Origin: Candidatus Woesearchaeota archaeon
Lineage (GTDB): Archaea; Nanobdellota; Nanobdellia; Woesearchaeales; GW2011-AR4
Direction: 5' to 3'
Length of the DNA: 24,971 nucleotides
NCBI GenBank assembly: GCA_016784195.1
Contig: JADHVE010000010.1
Span: 1-24,971 of the forward strand
Shown here: one piece after another, positions 13,693 to 21,593 of the stretch
Position numbering within the stretch: position 1 is the first letter of the stretch
How the letters are laid out: each line of letters opens with the position of its first letter
Notes under the pieces: model-generated
What the model was told of the DNA's origin: nothing
Database searches by the model: none
What the model saw: only the letters and a program-made list of their open reading frames with translations
Translations under genes and position numbers: made by a program

Positions 13693-13986
13693 AAATAAAC
13701 TTCCTAATCCTGCAGCTGCAGCATCCTGGCTTTTCTTTTCTTCTTCTGCATCCTTTTTCTCTTCTTTCTTTCCTTCCTCAGGTGCAGCAACTGGTGCAAC
13801 AGCAACCGGAACAGCTGCTTTTTCAATAGCTTCATCTATGTTGACCCCTTCTAAGGTAGCAACTAAAGCCTTCACTCTAGCTTCATCTGATTTAACTCCT
13901 GCAGCTTCAAGCACTTTCTTAACATTAACTTCCTCTACTTTCTGTCCTGCTTTATGCAAAAGCATAGCAGCATACACATATTCCAT
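13687..13986 (-). CDS. rpl12: 50S ribosomal stalk protein P1 (archaeal L12)
   Basis: This 99-residue acidic stalk protein recruits translation GTPases. The N-terminal dimerisation and P0-binding part (MEYVYAAMLLHKAG, VKKVLEAAGV, LVATLEGVNIDEAI) is followed by an alanine/proline hinge, a charged stretch and the conserved C-terminal peptide AAAGLGSLFG. A strong ribosome-binding site (AGGAGGT) precedes the ATG. It follows rpl10 after 66 bases, the standard order rpl1-rpl10-rpl12. Confidence 0.96.
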   Translation of the reverse strand: MEYVYAAMLLHKAGQKVEEVNVKKVLEAAGVKSDEARVKALVATLEGVNIDEAIEKAAVPVAVAPVAAPEEGKKEEKKDAEEEKKSQDAAAAGLGSLFG

Positions 13987-14052
13987 ATTCTTTACCTCCT
14001 AATCTATTATTAATTGTGTTAATCTTATTTTTTGATTTTGATTATTATTGGC

Positions 14053-15624
14053 TTATTTTCTCAATGTTCCTTTTTTAACCAGCTTTTTTGTCAAATCTTC
14101 AACTTCTTTTTGACTATCTTTCTCTTTTTTCTTTGCTAGCTCATGAGCAGAAGGCACCTTTTCTTTTTCAGGCTCCTTTTTTTCTTTAACTTCTTCTTTT
14201 TCCTCAGTTTCTTTTAATAAATCATCTGCAGTTGGCCCTTTTTCACCTGCTGTAAACTTCTTTGTCTCTTCAACCATCTTCTTGACTTTCTCATCAACAT
14301 CACTTTCTGGAGTTTCCTTTTCTTTTTTTACTTCTTCTTCTTCTTCTGTTTTACCTGCTTCTTCATAGCCTTCCATAAAACCTTCTTCTGCAGGGCTTAT
14401 CTCACCTTCAGCTGCCATTTCTTCCCTGCTTTCTTCTTCATAAATATCCTCTTCTTTTTCTGGCTCTTTACTTTCTATTTCTGGTTTTTCTTCCTCGTCT
14501 TTTTCTTTAGGATGTTCTTCAGGTTTTTTCTCTTCTTGTTTTTCTGGTTTAATCTCTGGCTTAGCTTCTTCTTTCACTTCAGCTTTTACTTTAGGTTTAG
14601 GCTCTTCCTTTTTCTCTTCAATTTTTGGCTCTTCTTTTGCTTCAGATTTCTTTTCTTCCTTAGCCTCTAGTTTTTCTTCTTTGGCTTCTGGCTTAGCTTC
14701 TTTTTTATTACCTTCTTCATTTGCCTTTCCTTTTTCAGCATTTTTCTCTTTCGGTTTTTCATGGACTTCAATATGAGCAGCATCCTTTAAGCTCAGCATA
14801 CTCCTTTCTGCCTTTTCTAGTAACTCTTCAATAATACCATCATCAATTATGTTCTGGCTTAATCCAATAGCCCTTGCATCATTAAATGCTTTTCCAAGTA
14901 AAGCCTTGATTGTATCCTTAGTTGGATATTCAATAAACATAGCGAGGTTAAACGCTCCTGAACAGGCATTGTTCAGCTTATCCATAAACTTCTTTTCATC
15001 AACCTGTAGAACCTCTTTTGGATAAATAACTCCTCCTTCATAAGCAGCAACTAAATCTAAACCAGCTTCCATAGGCTCAATTCCCAGCCTTGTCAAAACC
15101 TCTGCAACTTTTGGCTCTATCTTTTCACCTTTCTTTACAATTAAACTGTCTTCCTTAACAGCCACTTTTCCGTTTTCAACGCCGGTCTTGATTCCAACAG
15201 AACTCAATTCCGAGATTACCGGTCCGGGAGCAAAACTAGTAGGGCCTCGAGGTATAATGATATCCTTAGGAGCTGTCTGACCGGCTTTTGCCGGAGCAGG
15301 GCTCTTGCTTCGTTGCAAAGTTTTACTTAACTTAAAAGGACTGTCTTTTGTAAACAATAAGGCAGGCATTCCCTGGAAATATTTTTCCAGTTCTTCTATT
15401 CCTTTTTTATCATTCTTTACCTGTTCTAAAGCAATCTTGATTAATCTTTTTTTAGTCATAAATAAATGAACTTTACTTCTTAATTTAGCTTTCATTGTCT
15501 GCAACTGAGGAGCAGGCAAATTCTCCATATTGACCAGTCCTATGATAGGATATTCTTTGATGTGCTTTACAATATCTGCAACAATCTTGTTCTTATACTC
15601 AGTCACATGACGTGTTTTTTCCAT
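14053..15624 (-). CDS. rpl10: 50S ribosomal stalk protein P0 (uL10) with very long charged tail
   Basis: P0 anchors the stalk on 23S rRNA and carries several P1 dimers. The rRNA-binding part (residues 1-110), the archaeal insertion domain (about 110-190, with GPTSFAPGPVISELSSVGIKTG) and the P1-binding helical spine (about 205-285) are all present. From about residue 290 to 523 it is a low-complexity Glu/Lys/Pro tail, making the protein much longer than the usual 290-350 residues. It ends in a basic segment (LTKKLVKKGTLRK) and does not have the GLGxLFG peptide that P0 normally shares with P1. No ribosome-binding site is obvious. It lies 48 bases after rpl1. Confidence 0.95.
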   Translation of the reverse strand: MEKTRHVTEYKNKIVADIVKHIKEYPIIGLVNMENLPAPQLQTMKAKLRSKVHLFMTKKRLIKIALEQVKNDKKGIEELEKYFQGMPALLFTKDSPFKLSKTLQRSKSPAPAKAGQTAPKDIIIPRGPTSFAPGPVISELSSVGIKTGVENGKVAVKEDSLIVKKGEKIEPKVAEVLTRLGIEPMEAGLDLVAAYEGGVIYPKEVLQVDEKKFMDKLNNACSGAFNLAMFIEYPTKDTIKALLGKAFNDARAIGLSQNIIDDGIIEELLEKAERSMLSLKDAAHIEVHEKPKEKNAEKGKANEEGNKKEAKPEAKEEKLEAKEEKKSEAKEEPKIEEKKEEPKPKVKAEVKEEAKPEIKPEKQEEKKPEEHPKEKDEEEKPEIESKEPEKEEDIYEEESREEMAAEGEISPAEEGFMEGYEEAGKTEEEEEVKKEKETPESDVDEKVKKMVEETKKFTAGEKGPTADDLLKETEEKEEVKEKKEPEKEKVPSAHELAKKKEKDSQKEVEDLTKKLVKKGTLRK

Positions 15625-15672
15625 TTTGATTATTAAATTATTTTTTAATCGATTTTAAGTATGAATGGTTTT

Positions 15673-16461
15673 TTATTCTTTGGTTTCTTTTTTTATCGGT
15701 TCTTTTTTATCATCAGGCTTCTTCTCTGTTGCTCCTTTTTTCTCTGATTTCTTTTCAGCAGGTTTTGTACCTGTTTTTTCTTTCTCCACTAGCTTTTCCT
15801 TTTTCTGCTTTCCGCCAATCATAAAAGCCTCGCTCATTGTAAGCTTAAGATAAGCATTCTTTATATTGTGCTTTTCATTAGGCAGAGCAGCAACTAAAGT
15901 ATTGTAAACAGTCATTATATTGTCAACTACCTCTTCATTTTTCATATCTTCCTTGCCCACATTGCACTGGATAATAGGATTATTTCTCGACATCAGCCTT
16001 TTAGTCTTTTGCAGCCCTTCACAAACAGCTTTGACATTTCCATTTGGGGGCAATACACATCCGATTTGAGGGTTAGGCATCTTATTTAAAGGTCCTAATG
16101 CTCTTCCAAAAGTCGTGGCTACATTTGACATTATATTGGCCTGTGCAATAAAGAAATCATGTGTTTTTGCTAGAGTTTTTAACAGCTTCTTATCCTTGTA
16201 TTTGGGAAAATCATCTACAGATATAGTTTCATCGCAGACAATTTCTGCCTGGCTTTTAAGTTCAGGCCCGACAAAAGCGCAAACACTTACCTTCTTGTCC
16301 AAGCTGTAATGCAGATTGGCAAATATGTTTACATGATTGTTTTGCTTTTTAAGGTCGATGCCTTTTAGATTTATGATTAGCTCAACACTCTGCTTAAAAT
16401 TCCTTTTCTGAGAATTTTCTTTTACTTCCTTTAATGTTTGAATTACTTCCTTTTTTTCCAT
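15673..16461 (-). CDS. rpl1: 50S ribosomal protein L1 (uL1) with charged tail
   Basis: This protein forms the L1 stalk that handles deacylated tRNA at the E site. Archaeal L1 features are TFGRALGPLNKMPNPQIGCVLPP near the middle and the closing KNAYLKLTMSEAFMI. After about residue 217 a lysine-rich tail of roughly 45 residues extends the usual length. GGAGGG precedes the start as ribosome-binding site. rpl11, often next to rpl1, is not upstream here. tRNA-Arg is. In methanogens L1 represses its own mRNA, and a leader of about 40 bases is available here, but I could not identify a convincing L1 site. Confidence 0.95.
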   Translation of the reverse strand: MEKKEVIQTLKEVKENSQKRNFKQSVELIINLKGIDLKKQNNHVNIFANLHYSLDKKVSVCAFVGPELKSQAEIVCDETISVDDFPKYKDKKLLKTLAKTHDFFIAQANIMSNVATTFGRALGPLNKMPNPQIGCVLPPNGNVKAVCEGLQKTKRLMSRNNPIIQCNVGKEDMKNEEVVDNIMTVYNTLVAALPNEKHNIKNAYLKLTMSEAFMIGGKQKKEKLVEKEKTGTKPAEKKSEKKGATEKKPDDKKEPIKKETKE

Positions 16462-16524
16462 AAGTCTGCCCTCCTACATAAAGTAGTGCAACGGGATTAA
16501 TTTAATGTTAGGATTGAGTTATTA

Positions 16525-16534
16525 TTTATAAATA
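16525..16534 (-). promoter_or_regulatory. Probable TATA box of the rpl1-rpl10-rpl12 operon
   Basis: TATTTATAAA is read on the minus strand, about 68 bases upstream of the rpl1 start codon, predicting a leader of about 40 bases that contains a small CTAC/GTAG hairpin next to the ribosome-binding site. Confidence 0.5.
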
Positions 16535-16556
16535 TAATGGTTTTTAAAAATAAAAG

Positions 16557-16651
16557 CGCGCCTGCGAGGATTCGAACCCCGGGCCTATTGCTTAGGAGGC
16601 ATTTGCGGAACTAAATGTTCTATCGCTCTATCCAAGCTGAGCTACAGGCGC
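16557..16651 (-). tRNA. tRNA-Arg (anticodon CCT) with a predicted intron
   Basis: The minus strand gives acceptor GCGCCTG/CAGGCGC, D-arm GCTC-AGCTTGGATA-GAGC, anticodon loop CTCCTAA (CCT at 16596-16594, reading AGG), 3' anticodon strand GCAAT, five-base variable loop, T-arm CGGGG-TTCGAAT-CCTCG and discriminator G73. CCA is not encoded. The 5' anticodon strand is interrupted: AT, then 20 extra bases, then TGC. Removing them gives ATTGC, a perfect partner of GCAAT, and a 75-base tRNA. A TATA-like box lies about 33 bases upstream (16678-16690). Confidence 0.88.
16602..16621 (-). other. Predicted tRNA-Arg intron (28/29)
   Basis: The inner hairpin GAAC-ATTTA-GTTC is flanked by a 5' bulge ATA and by a core helix AGCG/CGCA (three pairs of four), then a 3' bulge AAT. 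Cutting after the second base of each bulge yields exactly this 20-base intron and a perfect anticodon stem. The core helix uses bases of the D-stem, so splicing would compete with the mature fold. Confidence 0.75.
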
Positions 16652-16716
16652 ATTAAACAAAACAGAATTAAGTTATTTTAATAAATTTATCGTTTTCCAA
16701 TTAACATATGACAAAA

Positions 16717-16725
16717 TATATAAAT
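16717..16725 (+). promoter_or_regulatory. TATA box of the PfkB-type kinase gene
   Basis: TATATAAAT is centred about 26 bases upstream of the ATG at 16747, so the transcript is probably leaderless. Confidence 0.6.
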
Positions 16726-16746
16726 AAAGAAATTAAGTTTTAAGTT

Positions 16747-17742
16747 ATGTACGATGTAATCTGTGTTGGCAGCAGTACTGTTGATGTTTTTGCACACACT
16801 AAATTCTCTGAACTAATAAAAATAATAGGGCCAAAAGGGGAAACAGATTTATTGGCATATCCAACTGGCTCTAAAATCCTAATAGATGAATTAAATTTTA
16901 CAACTGGAGGCGGAGGAACAAATACAGCAGTATCCTTGACAAGATTAGGTCATAAAGTAGCATATTTAGGCAAATTAGGGAAAGATGAAAATGCCGATTT
17001 TATAATAAACAGCCTCAAAAAAGAGAAAATAAATCTGATTGTCAGCAGGAAAGAAGGATACTCAGGATATTCCATGATTTTGGATACCTTAGAGCACGAC
17101 AGGACAATTCTCGCTTTTAAAGGATTAAACGACAAGCTGCTATTTAACGAAATCCCGCTCAATAAATTGAAGACAAAATGGTTTTATTTCTCCTCTATGA
17201 TGGAGCAGTCTTTTAAAACATTGGAAAAGCTGAGCGATTATGCTAAAAAGAAAAACATAAGGGTAGCTTTTAACATAAGTTCTTACTTAGCAGAAAAAGG
17301 CCAAGATTATCTAAAAAACATCCTGAAAAACACTGAAATTCTTATTTTGAATAAAGAAGAAGCAGAATTGTTAGTTGGCTCAAGCGGCATAAAAAACATG
17401 CTGAGAAAATTAGCAGGATTAGGCCCTAACATTGTCGTAATAACAAACGGAAAAAAAGGAGTTTTTGCATTTGACAATAAATATATTTATTCTGCAAAAG
17501 CCAACAATATCAAAGTAATAGAAACAACCGGAGCAGGAGACGCTTTTGCTTCCTCATTTTTATCAGGAATTATAAAAAAGAACAACATTGAGTTTGCTAT
17601 TAAGTTAGGGATGACTAACGCTGAATCTGTAATAACTTATCATGGAGCTAAGAACAATCTTTTAACCTATAAGGAAGCTTTAAAAATAATGAAGAAAAGA
17701 ACAATCAAGGTTAAGAAAGAAAACTTAATTAGTTCTGAATAG
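16747..17742 (+). CDS. PfkB-family carbohydrate or nucleoside kinase
   Basis: This 331-residue ribokinase-type sugar kinase phosphorylates a hydroxyl group of a sugar, sugar phosphate or nucleoside with ATP. The first signature is the glycine-rich TTGGGGTNTAVSLTRLG at about residues 52-68. The second is ETTGAGDAFASSFLSG at about 259-274, with Asp265 as the catalytic base. The start VICVGSSTVDVF is typical of the family. Substrate cannot be told from sequence by eye. Ribose, fructose phosphate and nucleosides are all possible. It stands alone on the plus strand, with a leaderless-type promoter, between tRNA-Arg and the convergent pcm. Confidence 0.88.
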   Translation: MYDVICVGSSTVDVFAHTKFSELIKIIGPKGETDLLAYPTGSKILIDELNFTTGGGGTNTAVSLTRLGHKVAYLGKLGKDENADFIINSLKKEKINLIVSRKEGYSGYSMILDTLEHDRTILAFKGLNDKLLFNEIPLNKLKTKWFYFSSMMEQSFKTLEKLSDYAKKKNIRVAFNISSYLAEKGQDYLKNILKNTEILILNKEEAELLVGSSGIKNMLRKLAGLGPNIVVITNGKKGVFAFDNKYIYSAKANNIKVIETTGAGDAFASSFLSGIIKKNNIEFAIKLGMTNAESVITYHGAKNNLLTYKEALKIMKKRTIKVKKENLISSE

Positions 17743-17773
17743 ATAAAAACTATTTTAACTTGATGGTAAAAAT

Positions 17774-18427
17774 TTAATAACCATACTTCCCTTTTAATGG
17801 AACAAACACAAAGTAACCAAGAGATCTTGTTTTTAATTTCCCTTTCTTTATCCCCTTTACCATCTGCTGACTGATAAGATTGCCTACTGGAGCGATAATA
17901 ATGCCGTTTTCTTCTAGTTCATCTATCACAGGAGGAGGTATCTCTGGGCATGCCGCAGTTATAATTATTTTATCATAAGGTTTTTGTTTTTCATATCCTC
18001 TGCTTCCATCATAATTTATTATTTTAACATTCTTTAATTTTAATTTTTCAATATTCTTTTGGGCAAATTCCGCTAATTCAGGAATTATCTCGGTGGTGAT
18101 TACCTTTCCTTTATCGCCAACAAGTTCAGAAATCATCGCAGCCTGATACCCTGAGCCAGTCCCAATCTCCAAGACTTTATCCCCTTCTTTCAGTTCCAGT
18201 GCTTCTGTCATTATCATCACAGTAGTCGGCTGGGAAATAGTCTGGTTTTCTCCAATCGACAAGGGATAATCCCCATAAGCCTCATGTCTATACTTTTTTA
18301 AAATAAATTTTTCTCTAGGTACAGCCTTAAACGCTTCAAGTACTTTCTTGTCTTTTACAATCCCAGAAGATTTCCAATAATCCAACAATCTTTTTTTTGA
18401 ATCAATAATCTTAATCAAATTTATCAT
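17774..18427 (-). CDS. pcm: Protein-L-isoaspartate O-methyltransferase
   Basis: This 217-residue repair enzyme methylates isoaspartyl residues in aged proteins using S-adenosylmethionine. Family marks are AVPREKFI near residue 35, the substrate loop QTISQPTTV at about 62-70, and SAM motif I VLEIGTGSGYQAA at about 85-97. DKIIITAACPEIPPPVIDELEENGIIIAPVG follows. The ATG overlaps the stop of the upstream ATPase by one base (TAATG), which indicates translational coupling. That ATPase is not a usual partner of pcm, so the pairing may be only positional. Confidence 0.94.
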   Translation of the reverse strand: MINLIKIIDSKKRLLDYWKSSGIVKDKKVLEAFKAVPREKFILKKYRHEAYGDYPLSIGENQTISQPTTVMIMTEALELKEGDKVLEIGTGSGYQAAMISELVGDKGKVITTEIIPELAEFAQKNIEKLKLKNVKIINYDGSRGYEKQKPYDKIIITAACPEIPPPVIDELEENGIIIAPVGNLISQQMVKGIKKGKLKTRSLGYFVFVPLKGKYGY

Positions 18428-19110
18428 TAAAAATTTCTAAAAGATTTGCTGATCTTATCATTCCAAAACTCAGGCAGGGAATATTTTAGTAAACCCTGAA
18501 AATCATCATCCCATACATAAAAATGGGCTTTTTTCATCTTAACCTCCTTGAATTTAGGAGAAACAGTTTCATAAATATCCCTTATAGCTTTTCTTTCAAA
18601 TTTTGATTGGAGCAAAGAAGGCTCTTTTAATAGTAATGTGTCCGCAAGCCTCAAAACATTCAGGTCAATCATTGCAGAGTTTTGGGCTATCAAGATTAAA
18701 GTAAGATTTTTATGCCTTGCAATAGCCATCACTTTTCCAAGCTCTTTATTCGCATTTTTCATTGACTCACGAGCAGAGAACAAAATAGCGCCTTCATCAA
18801 AAAGTACAGTTGAGTTATTGGGTACCTTTTCAATTGACTCTGATTTTTTAATCCAGAATGGCATCTTTGTTGAACCATAACCCAGAACATAGCATTTTCT
18901 TTTTGTTTCATTACCAAACAGCTCAAGAAGTTTCATCCCTAATGAAGTTTTCCCCGATCCTCTTTTGCCTGTGATAAGCATAATCAGGCTATGGTTCTTT
19001 ACTTTATCATAAAAATCCTGATAGCTTCCTTTTTCTTCTTCTACAATGCCAAAAGCCACATACGGCTCTTTTTGCTTTGCCCCTTTTTTAAAAAGATCTA
19101 AGAATCCCAT
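18427..19110 (-). CDS. P-loop ATPase (Zot/HerA-FtsK-like)
   Basis: This 227-residue ATPase has Walker A at residues 48-56 (GKRGSGKTS), Walker B at about 102-107 (VLFDEGA) and a sensor-like strand LILIAQNSA at about 138-146, preceded by an arginine in AIARHKNLT. The short, single-domain layout with FDEG and a polar residue after the fourth strand recalls Zot-like and archaeal-virus packaging ATPases of the HerA/FtsK class. No membrane helix is evident. It could be a viral remnant or a chromosomal DNA pump. It is translationally coupled to pcm, and ppsA diverges from it. Confidence 0.7.
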   Translation of the reverse strand: MGFLDLFKKGAKQKEPYVAFGIVEEEKGSYQDFYDKVKNHSLIMLITGKRGSGKTSLGMKLLELFGNETKRKCYVLGYGSTKMPFWIKKSESIEKVPNNSTVLFDEGAILFSARESMKNANKELGKVMAIARHKNLTLILIAQNSAMIDLNVLRLADTLLLKEPSLLQSKFERKAIRDIYETVSPKFKEVKMKKAHFYVWDDDFQGLLKYSLPEFWNDKISKSFRNF

Positions 19111-19160
19111 TTTACCATGTCAAATGTATACACTTTTAAAAAATTTTCTAAATTAGAAAG

Positions 19161-19173
19161 CTTTAAATAAATA
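19161..19173 (+). promoter_or_regulatory. Promoter and ribosome-binding site region of ppsA
   Basis: CTTTAAATAAATA acts as the TATA box. AGGTGAT (19195-19201) follows about 28 bases later as a near-perfect ribosome-binding site, which decides the downstream TTG as start codon. Confidence 0.5.
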
Positions 19174-19205
19174 TTCCTCAATAATTTTAAAAAAAGGTGA
19201 TTTTT

Positions 19206-21593
19206 TTGAAAAAAAGTAAACAGTTTATTCTATGGTTCAAAGACCTGACAATAAAAGATATCCCTTTAGTTGGAGGGAAAAACGCTTCTCTTGGAGAGAT
19301 GTACCAAAATCTTACTAAAAAAGGCATTAGTGTTCCTGAAGGCTTTGCTGTTACTGCTTATGCTTACACATATCTATTAAACAAAGCTAAGATAAAAGAC
19401 AAGATAAAAAAAGCTCTTATTGGTTTAAACACTGGTGATGTAATAGATTTGGCCAAAAGAGGAAAGGAAGTAAGGGAGATAATATTAAAAGCAGAATTTC
19501 CAAAAGAACTGGAAAACTCAATAAAGAAAGCCTATAAGGATCTATGCAAAAAATACGGCAAAAATACAGATGTTGCAGTAAGAAGCTCTGCAACAGCCGA
19601 AGATTTGCCTGATGCAAGCTTTGCAGGTCAGCAGGAAACTTTTTTAGACATTAAAGGGGAAGATAACCTAATAAAATCCTGTAAAAAATGTTTTGCTTCT
19701 TTATTCACTAACCGTGCAATCTCATACAGAGTAGATAAAAAATTCAGCCATTTTAAAATTGCTTTATCTATTGGTGTAGAAAAGATGGTACGGTCTGATT
19801 TAGCATGCTCTGGTGTAATGTTTTCCATCGATACTGAATCAGGCTTTAAAGATGCTGTTCTGATAAACGGAAGTTATGGATTAGGGGAAAATATTGTATT
19901 GGGAGCAGTAAACCCTGACCAGTTTTATGTCTTCAAGCCAACATTAAAACAAGGATTTAATTCCGTGCTAAGCAAAAAACTAGGATCCAAAAAATTAAAG
20001 ATGGTATATTCTAAGAATGGTACCAAGAATATAACAACAACAGAAAAACAAAGGAAAAATTTTGTTATTGATGATAAGGAAATTATGAAATTAGCCAAGT
20101 GGGCATGCATCATTGAAGAGCATTATAAAAGACCAATGGATATTGAATGGGCAAAAGACGGAAAAACAAAAAAATTGTTTATAGTGCAAGCAAGGCCTGA
20201 AACAGTCCAGAGCCAGAAAGACCAAAATGTTTTAGAAGAATACCTTCTGCAGCAAAAAGGCACAATTATTGCAACTGGCTTAAGTGTGGGGGGCAAAATA
20301 GGGAAAGGCAACGCAAACATAATTCAAAATGTCCATGGCATTCACCAATTCAAAAAAAACCAGGTTTTAGTAACAGACATGACAGACCCTGATTGGGAGC
20401 CGATAATGAAAATTGCTTCTGCTATTGTTACAAACCGGGGGGGAAGAACCTGCCATGCTGCAATTATAGCCCGCGAAATGGGTATCCCTTGTATTGTGGG
20501 CACAAACAACGGAACTCAAAAAATAAAAAACAACCAAAAAATAACAATAAGCTGCGCAGAAGGAGAACAAGGCAGGGTCTATGAAGGCTTGTTGAACTTT
20601 AAAATAAGAAAAACCAATCTAAACAAACTAAAAAGGCCAAAGACAAAAATCATGATGAACCTCGGAAATCCCGAGCAGGCCTTTGAATCCAGTTTTATAC
20701 CTAATGATGGTGTAGGCTTAGCCAGGGAAGAATTTATCATAAACGAGTACATCAAAATTCACCCTTTGGCTTTAATCAACTTCAATAGATTAAAGGATAA
20801 AAAAACAAAAAAGAAAATTCAGGGACTAACTTTCAATTATAAAAATAAATCAGATTTTTTCGTTGATAAATTAACTCAGGGAATAGCTATGATAGGTGCT
20901 GCTTTCTATCCAAAAGATGTGATTGTAAGAACCTCAGACTTTAAGTCCAATGAATACGCTAACTTGATCGGAGGGAGAGAATTCGAGCCCAATGAAGACA
21001 ACCCTATGATTGGATGGAGAGGAGCTTCAAGATACTATTCTGAAAATTACAAAAAAGCATTTGCTCTTGAATGCAGAGCCTTCAAAAAAGTAAGGGACAA
21101 AATGGGGTTGACCAATGTAAAGATGATGATCCCCTTCTGCAGGACAGTTGAAGAAGGAAAAAAAGTAATAACAGAAATAGAAAAGAACGGCTTAAAACAG
21201 AAAAAAAATGGTTTGGAAGTTTATGTGATGTGTGAAATCCCTTCTAATGTGATACTTGCAGATGAATTCAGCAAAATTTTTGACGGTTTCAGTATAGGAA
21301 GCAATGACTTAACTCAGCTGACCTTAGGTTTAGACCGTGATTCCGAGCTGGTAAGCCACATTTTTGATGAAAGGAATGAAGCAGTTAAGAGTTTGATTGC
21401 GAATGTAATTAAAAAAGCAAAGAAGAACAAAAGAAAGATTGGAATTTGCGGACAGGCACCAAGTGATTACCCTGAATTTGCACAATTTTTAGTTGATTGC
21501 AGAATTGACTCTATTTCATTGAATCCAGATACAGTTATCAAGACAACACTTGCTATATTGGATGAAGAGAAAAAATTAAAGAGAAGAAAATAA
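19206..21593 (+). CDS. ppsA: Phosphoenolpyruvate synthase
   Basis: This enzyme converts pyruvate and ATP to phosphoenolpyruvate, AMP and phosphate, the entry to gluconeogenesis. Reversal toward pyruvate is possible in archaea. At 795 residues its length fits the family. The N-terminal ATP-grasp domain (PLVGGKNASLGEM, AVRSSATAEDLPDASFAGQQETFL) is followed by the swivelling domain with catalytic histidine (GGRTCHAAIIAREMGIPC, His near 417) and the C-terminal pyruvate-binding barrel (MIPFCRTVEEG, GSNDLTQLTLGLDRDS, ICGQAPSDYPEFA). TTG at 19206 is preferred over GTG 19197 because that GTG lies inside the AGGTGAT ribosome-binding site. Its stop abuts the next, convergent gene with no gap. Confidence 0.94.
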   Translation: MKKSKQFILWFKDLTIKDIPLVGGKNASLGEMYQNLTKKGISVPEGFAVTAYAYTYLLNKAKIKDKIKKALIGLNTGDVIDLAKRGKEVREIILKAEFPKELENSIKKAYKDLCKKYGKNTDVAVRSSATAEDLPDASFAGQQETFLDIKGEDNLIKSCKKCFASLFTNRAISYRVDKKFSHFKIALSIGVEKMVRSDLACSGVMFSIDTESGFKDAVLINGSYGLGENIVLGAVNPDQFYVFKPTLKQGFNSVLSKKLGSKKLKMVYSKNGTKNITTTEKQRKNFVIDDKEIMKLAKWACIIEEHYKRPMDIEWAKDGKTKKLFIVQARPETVQSQKDQNVLEEYLLQQKGTIIATGLSVGGKIGKGNANIIQNVHGIHQFKKNQVLVTDMTDPDWEPIMKIASAIVTNRGGRTCHAAIIAREMGIPCIVGTNNGTQKIKNNQKITISCAEGEQGRVYEGLLNFKIRKTNLNKLKRPKTKIMMNLGNPEQAFESSFIPNDGVGLAREEFIINEYIKIHPLALINFNRLKDKKTKKKIQGLTFNYKNKSDFFVDKLTQGIAMIGAAFYPKDVIVRTSDFKSNEYANLIGGREFEPNEDNPMIGWRGASRYYSENYKKAFALECRAFKKVRDKMGLTNVKMMIPFCRTVEEGKKVITEIEKNGLKQKKNGLEVYVMCEIPSNVILADEFSKIFDGFSIGSNDLTQLTLGLDRDSELVSHIFDERNEAVKSLIANVIKKAKKNKRKIGICGQAPSDYPEFAQFLVDCRIDSISLNPDTVIKTTLAILDEEKKLKRRK

